Both the position numbers and the translations under genes were made by a program. Under the pieces are notes generated by a model. It saw only the letters and a list, made by a program, of their open reading frames with translations, was not told the origin of the DNA and ran no database searches. From positions 248,001-312,000 of the forward strand of contig NZ_QHKL01000008.1 of assembly GCF_003947415.1 (NCBI RefSeq): a stretch of 64,000 bases of DNA, read 5' to 3'. Origin of the DNA: Amycolatopsis sp. WAC 01376. Lineage in GTDB: Bacteria > Actinomycetota > Actinomycetes > Mycobacteriales > Pseudonocardiaceae. Each line of letters begins with the position of its first letter. Within the stretch, counting starts at the first letter, position 1. Shown piece by piece: positions 60,329-64,000 of this stretch.

Positions 60329-61147
60329 TCACCCGCGCTTGAATTCCTCCCAGGTCACCTTCTTCACCTTGGGACCGTCGTCCTTGGCGTGGCTCGCCAG
60401 GCCGTTGAGCCCCTTGAAGTAGTCACCGGCCTGTGCCTGCGCCTGCGGCGACATGTCGGTGTCGCTGATCACGATCCCGTGGATGTGCTCGGCCCAGTTG
60501 CCCTGGCTGGGGGTGCGGTGCCACGCGGCGAAGCCGACCTCGCGCAGTGCCTTCACCGCGGCGGTCTTGTTCGAGATGTTGTTCACCGAGATGTCGACGG
60601 CGCCCCCGCCGTCGTGCGTGCCACCCGAGGCACCGACGCCGCCGGCGTTGTACGAGCCCTGGGTGACGGTGAACTTGACCCCTGCCTTCTTCTCCGCGGC
60701 CGCGATCATGTCGGCGGTGCGCTTGTTCACCGTCTTGCCGTCGAGGCTGGTCTTCGATCCGACGCTGATCGGCGCGGTCACGGTGTAGCGGCCCTTGCCC
60801 AGTTCGGTCAGCGAGCCCTTGCCCGGCAGCCCGCTGGCGGCGAGGCCGCTGTGCCCCAGCGACTTCTGGTACTTCTGGTACGCGGTCACCGTCGACGTGC
60901 CGAAGTGACCGTCGACCTGCTTCTTGTCGAGAAGGTTCTTCGCGGAGAGCGCCTGCTCGACCGCCTTGACGCTCTCACCGGAACCCGGCGTGATCGACTG
61001 GTCGGCCTTGTACGGATCCCACATGGCCGCCTTGACCACGGCCTCCATGTTGACCGACGGCGCGGCCACCGCGGGCTGTGCCACCGTCATCCCCAGCGCG
61101 GCTCCGGACAGAGCGGCGAACATCGCGGCGGTTGCCACCTTGCGCAT
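60329..61147 (-). CDS. Secreted peptidoglycan-binding M15-like peptidase
   Basis: 272 residues. Signal peptide ends about residue 28 (AVAAPS). A peptidoglycan-binding repeat follows (VKAVEQALSAKNLL, VDGHFGTSTVTAYQKYQKSLG; residues 65-95). The C-terminal part has the M15-type zinc pattern THDGGGAVDI near 182 and WAEHIHG near 223. It resembles extracellular D-Ala-D-Ala carboxypeptidase or L-alanyl-D-Glu endopeptidase enzymes that trim cell-wall peptides. The preference cannot be read from the sequence. It is single-gene and divergent from the XRE-type gene. Confidence 0.85.
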   Translation of the reverse strand: MRKVATAAMFAALSGAALGMTVAQPAVAAPSVNMEAVVKAAMWDPYKADQSITPGSGESVKAVEQALSAKNLLDKKQVDGHFGTSTVTAYQKYQKSLGHSGLAASGLPGKGSLTELGKGRYTVTAPISVGSKTSLDGKTVNKRTADMIAAAEKKAGVKFTVTQGSYNAGGVGASGGTHDGGGAVDISVNNISNKTAAVKALREVGFAAWHRTPSQGNWAEHIHGIVISDTDMSPQAQAQAGDYFKGLNGLASHAKDDGPKVKKVTWEEFKRG

Positions 61148-61403
61148 GACTGCTCCTTCACTCGTCGTGCTGCTCCCTGTGAGCGGCTTGTGATCGACAC
61201 TGGCCCGAGAGCGGTGTCAGCCGGAACCGCCTGTACGGAACGTCTGACGTCAAAAAGCGCAGGTTGACAGCGTTTGACAGGGCCTCGACCAGGCCGATAC
61301 CGCTGGTCAGCGCGGCGATCCGGATACTCTTCGCGATATAGTCACCTGGCCGCGCAGAGTGACGAAAATCGTTGTCACATCAGACACGATCGCGAGGGGG
61401 AGC

Positions 61404-62165
61404 GTGCCGGAACCGCGAACAGGCGAACGGGCACCGGAGCTGGAAGCGTTCATGGCCGAGCTGCGGAAGCTGCGCACGCGGGCCGGGGAGCCGTCGTTCC
61501 GGAAGATGGCCGCGAAGTCCGGCGCGGTGTCCCACGCGACCCTGCACCTCACCGTCACCGGCAAACGGCTCCAGCCGTGGGAGACGGTCCGGGAATTCGT
61601 CCGCGCCTGCGACGGTGACGAGGAGGAATGGCACGCCAGATGGAAGGGCGTCCAGCTCGTGCTCGCCGCCGACCGTGAACCGGAGCCCGCTCCGCGATGG
61701 CGGTCCAAGCGTGTCCTGATACCGCTCGCCCTCGTCCTCGTCGCCGCGATCGCCGCCGTCGTCGTCATCCTGCTGCCCGGCGGGCAGGACGCGGCCGGAC
61801 CGCCGCATCCCGGCGACTCGAGCAAGTTCATCGCCGACGTGACCATCCCCGACGACACCGTCGTCAAACCGGGCACCCAGTTCGTGAAGGTGTGGGAGCT
61901 CCAGAACACCGGGACGGTGGAGTGGCGGAAGCGATACCTGCGCCGCACCGACCTCCCGGTCGCGCCCGGCACCTGCCGCACCCCGGACCGGATCCCGGTC
62001 AACGACACCGCCCCGCAGGGGCACGTGCAGGTGACCGTCACCGTGAGCACCCCGCCGACCGCCCCCGCCGACTGCAAGATCTTCTGGAAGATGGTCGACG
62101 AACAGGACCGGGAACTCTTCCCCGCCAACAAACCGATCTACTTCTCCGTACTCGTCCGCTCCTGA
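61404..62165 (+). CDS. XRE-HTH protein with membrane helix and NBR1-like Ig domain
   Basis: 253 residues from the GTG at 61404 (AGGGGGA just upstream); an earlier ATG at 61359 lacks a good site. Parts: an XRE-like HTH (RKLRTRAGEPSFRKMAAKSG, then HATLHLTVTGK; residues 15-60), a single membrane helix (about 97-117), and an outer domain with the Ig-like NBR1/FW fold (VWELQNTGTVEW near 165, CKIFWKMVDEQ near 225). The topology suggests a cytoplasmic HTH linked to a surface domain. Role unknown. Composite repeats begin right after the stop. Confidence 0.8.
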   Translation: MPEPRTGERAPELEAFMAELRKLRTRAGEPSFRKMAAKSGAVSHATLHLTVTGKRLQPWETVREFVRACDGDEEEWHARWKGVQLVLAADREPEPAPRWRSKRVLIPLALVLVAAIAAVVVILLPGGQDAAGPPHPGDSSKFIADVTIPDDTVVKPGTQFVKVWELQNTGTVEWRKRYLRRTDLPVAPGTCRTPDRIPVNDTAPQGHVQVTVTVSTPPTAPADCKIFWKMVDEQDRELFPANKPIYFSVLVRS

Positions 62166-62169
62166 CCCG

Positions 62170-62363
62170 GAACTCACGTGATCGCCGCCCAAGCACGCGA
62201 GTTACGCCTTCAATCACGCGAGTTACGCCTCCAATCACGTGTGTGACGTGCGGGATCCCGCGTCGCCCAAGTACGTGAAGGGGTCCTTCATGTACCGGCG
62301 GCCCGCCTGACTCCGGAACTCGCGTGATCAGAGGCGCGACTCACGTGTTCAGACGGACATCAC
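62170..62363. repeat. Composite intergenic repeat (modules B-C-A)
   Basis: Order here: B (CACGCGAGTTACGCCTTC and CACGCGAGTTACGCCTCC, then GTGACGTGCGGGATC), C (small palindrome GTACGTGAAGG / CCTTCATGTAC at 62270-62296), then GCCCGCCTGAC and A (GAACTCGCGTGATCA, then AGACGGACATCACACGGCG). It is a rearranged version of the element at 49694-49889. Confidence 0.85.
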
Positions 62364-62470
62364 ACGGCGAAAACACCTCGATCGGCCGGGAAAGTGCGCT
62401 AGCCGCGGGTTTCCCGGCTGCCTACGCTGAATCGGGCGCACGGGAACCACCAACGCCTCGGGAGTCTCCG

Positions 62471-63040
62471 ATGAGAGCAACGAGAATCGTGTTCTGCGCC
62501 TTGTTCGCCGTCGGCGCCACCGTCCTTTCGCCGTCGGCATCGACGGCACGGACCGCGTTCACCCTGTCCAGTACCGCGTTCGCCGACGGCGGCCTCATGC
62601 CCAAAGTCCACGAGTGCACCAGCGGCGGCGGGCAGGATCCGGCCAAGAAGAACGAGTCGCCGCCGTTGGCCTGGTCGGGTGCTCCCGCCGCGGCCAAGAG
62701 CTACGCGATCGTCATGCGCGACCTCGACAACGCCAACCTCATCCACTGGGTCATCTACGACATCCCGGCGAGCACGGTTTCGCTCCCCCAGAACGTCCAG
62801 CACGTCTACCGCCCGCCGGTTCCGGCAGGCTCCAGGCAGGTCTACTACCGCGGGAGCGCGAGCCTCTACGGCTACCAGGGACCGTGTTCACCCTCCACCG
62901 TGAACACCTACGAGTTCGTCGTGCACGCCCTCGACCGGGCTTCGCTCACCGGCCTGAACTCCGGTTCGTCGACGCAGACCGCCGCCAGGGTGATCACCGC
63001 GGCATCGATCGGTTCGGCGAGGATCACCGGCGAGTCGTAA
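62471..63040 (+). CDS. Secreted YbhB/YbcL-type PEBP protein
   Basis: 189 residues. The signal peptide ends near residue 27 (START). The mature part is a phosphatidylethanolamine-binding/Raf kinase inhibitor-like protein of the bacterial YbhB group: FADGGLMPKVHECTSGG, SPPLAWSGAP, IHWVIYDIPA near residue 95, GYQGPCSP near 137. Bacterial members are of unclear function. The in-frame start at 62324 lies within the upstream repeat, so the ATG at 62471 is preferred. Confidence 0.88.
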   Translation: MRATRIVFCALFAVGATVLSPSASTARTAFTLSSTAFADGGLMPKVHECTSGGGQDPAKKNESPPLAWSGAPAAAKSYAIVMRDLDNANLIHWVIYDIPASTVSLPQNVQHVYRPPVPAGSRQVYYRGSASLYGYQGPCSPSTVNTYEFVVHALDRASLTGLNSGSSTQTAARVITAASIGSARITGES

Positions 63041-63072
63041 GTCCCCTGGTCACCCGTGGCAAAATCGGCGCA

Positions 63073-64000
63073 ATGCGGATCGGGATGCTGGGCCCCTTCG
63101 AGGTACGCACGGACGACGGCGGCCTCGCCGACGTGCCGGGCGCCCGGCTGCGCGGGTTGCTGATCGCCCTCGCGCTCGAACCGGGGCGGGTGGTTTCGAA
63201 AGCGACGCTCGTCGACTGGATCTGGGGTGAACAGCCGCCCGCCGACGCGACGAACGCCTTGCAGCGCTTGGTTTCCCGGCTGCGGAAGGTACTGCCGGAA
63301 GGGGCCGTCGACGGCCAGACGGACGGCTACCGGCTGAAGGTGACGCCCGACGACGTCGACGCCGTGCGGTTCGAGCGTCTCGTCGAGAGCGCCCGCGGCG
63401 ACGAGGAGCCGAAGCGGCTGCGCGAGGCGCTCGACCTGTGGCGCGGCGCGGCCATGCAGGACGTCGGCCTGCAGGAAAGCGGCGCTTTCGACGCCGCGGT
63501 CACCCGGCTCGAAGGGCTTCGCCTGACGGCGCTGGAGGACCGGTTCGACGCGGAGCTCGACCTCGGCCACGGCGCGAAACTGGTCACCGAGCTGACGGAT
63601 CTGGTGGCCGCGCATCCGTTGCGTGAGCGGCTCGTCGCCGCGCTCATGCGGGCTCTCGCGGTGACGGGCCGCGACACCGAGGCTTTGCTCGTTTACCAGC
63701 GCACCCGGGAAGCCTTGGCCGACGCGCTGGGCGTCGATCCCTCGCCCGAGCTGTCCGCGGTGCACGTCGCACTCCTGCGGGGTGAGCTGGGACGCCGGGA
63801 GGAGAACCGCAAGACCAACGTGCGCGCCGAGCTGACCAGTTTCGTCGGCAAGGACACCGATGTCGCCAAGGTCCGCGAACTCGTCGCCGAGCACCGGCTC
63901 ACCACGCTGATCGGGCCCGGCGGTTCGGGAAAGACCAGGCTGGCCACGGAAACCGCGCGTACCCTGCTCGGCGACCTGCCGGACGGGGCATGGCTGGTGG
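63073..64000 (+). CDS. SARP/AfsR-family regulator (5' part, runs off right edge)
   Basis: About 309 residues are visible, translated by hand from the ATG at 63073 (MRIGMLGPFEVRTDDGG). The N-terminal OmpR-type winged helix runs to about residue 90 (ATNALQRLVSRLRKVLP), then the bacterial transcriptional activation (BTAD) domain to about 240 (HPLRERLVAALMRALAVTGR), then the start of an NTPase domain with a P-loop GPGGSGKT near 281. This is the AfsR-like large SARP layout. Such regulators control secondary metabolism or development; the target is not known. It lies 32 nt after the PEBP gene. Confidence 0.9.
   Translation, partial: MRIGMLGPFEVRTDDGGLADVPGARLRGLLIALALEPGRVVSKATLVDWIWGEQPPADATNALQRLVSRLRKVLPEGAVDGQTDGYRLKVTPDDVDAVRFERLVESARGDEEPKRLREALDLWRGAAMQDVGLQESGAFDAAVTRLEGLRLTALEDRFDAELDLGHGAKLVTELTDLVAAHPLRERLVAALMRALAVTGRDTEALLVYQRTREALADALGVDPSPELSAVHVALLRGELGRREENRKTNVRAELTSFVGKDTDVAKVRELVAEHRLTTLIGPGGSGKTRLATETARTLLGDLPDGAWLV

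Noticed and set aside
1..64000. CRISPR arrays, tRNA or rRNA genes, complete insertion sequences
   Set aside because: None was found on reading; repeats present are intergenic palindromes and short dispersed units without transposase genes.

Overview
The window is high-GC actinobacterial DNA. About three quarters of it (positions 1 to about 48,100) is a glycopeptide antibiotic (GPA) gene cluster written almost entirely on the minus strand. Gene content, protein sequences resembling balhimycin, vancomycin and teicoplanin enzymes, and dispersed intergenic repeats shared with the flank all suggest Amycolatopsis or a close pseudonocardial relative. The species cannot be named from this sequence. 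The flank (48.2 to 64 kb) looks like ordinary chromosome: regulators, secreted proteins and oxidoreductases.

Reading the cluster in its direction of transcription (right to left): vanH-vanA-vanX self-resistance (48.1-45.4 kb); a StrR/Bbr-type activator (44.5-43.5); prephenate dehydrogenase (43.3-42.5); an ABC exporter (42.3-40.4); four NRPS genes with seven modules (40.4-12.8); an MbtH-like protein; four cross-linking P450s, OxyA, OxyE, OxyB and OxyC (12.1-7.1); an FAD halogenase (7.0-5.6); two GT1 glycosyltransferases (5.5-3.1); an N-acyltransferase (3.1-2.1); a PIG-L type N-deacetylase (2.1-1.2); and the start of a GT39/ArnT-like membrane mannosyltransferase that runs off the left edge.

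Together these predict a chlorinated, four-times cross-linked lipoglycopeptide of the teicoplanin/A40926 kind. Specificity codes read from the A domains suggest Hpg-Tyr-Dpg-Hpg-Hpg-Tyr/Bht-Dpg. Epimerase domains sit in modules 2, 4 and 5, and module 7 carries the X domain that recruits the P450s, plus a thioesterase. After glycosylation, an N-acetylhexosamine would be deacetylated, then re-acylated with a fatty acid, and a mannose added at the outer membrane face. The Hpg, Dpg and beta-hydroxytyrosine supply genes and vanRS are not in the window. The first set probably lies beyond the left edge.

Two copies of a GTCCAA-N17-(T/C)TGGAC palindrome, the known type of Bbr operator, lie upstream of the activator gene and upstream of the mbtH/oxyA junction. 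Long near-perfect intergenic palindromes and repeat modules interrupt the cluster in several places and recur in the flank. The flank carries a hydrolase/TetR pair with tandem operators, an AraC regulator, a ricin-lectin secreted protein, a DUF1540 protein, a Rieske-type reductase with a PPOX partner and TetR, an SDR, an unusual HTH-fusion regulator, an M15-like peptidoglycan peptidase, an XRE-TM-NBR1-like protein, a PEBP protein and the start of a SARP regulator.
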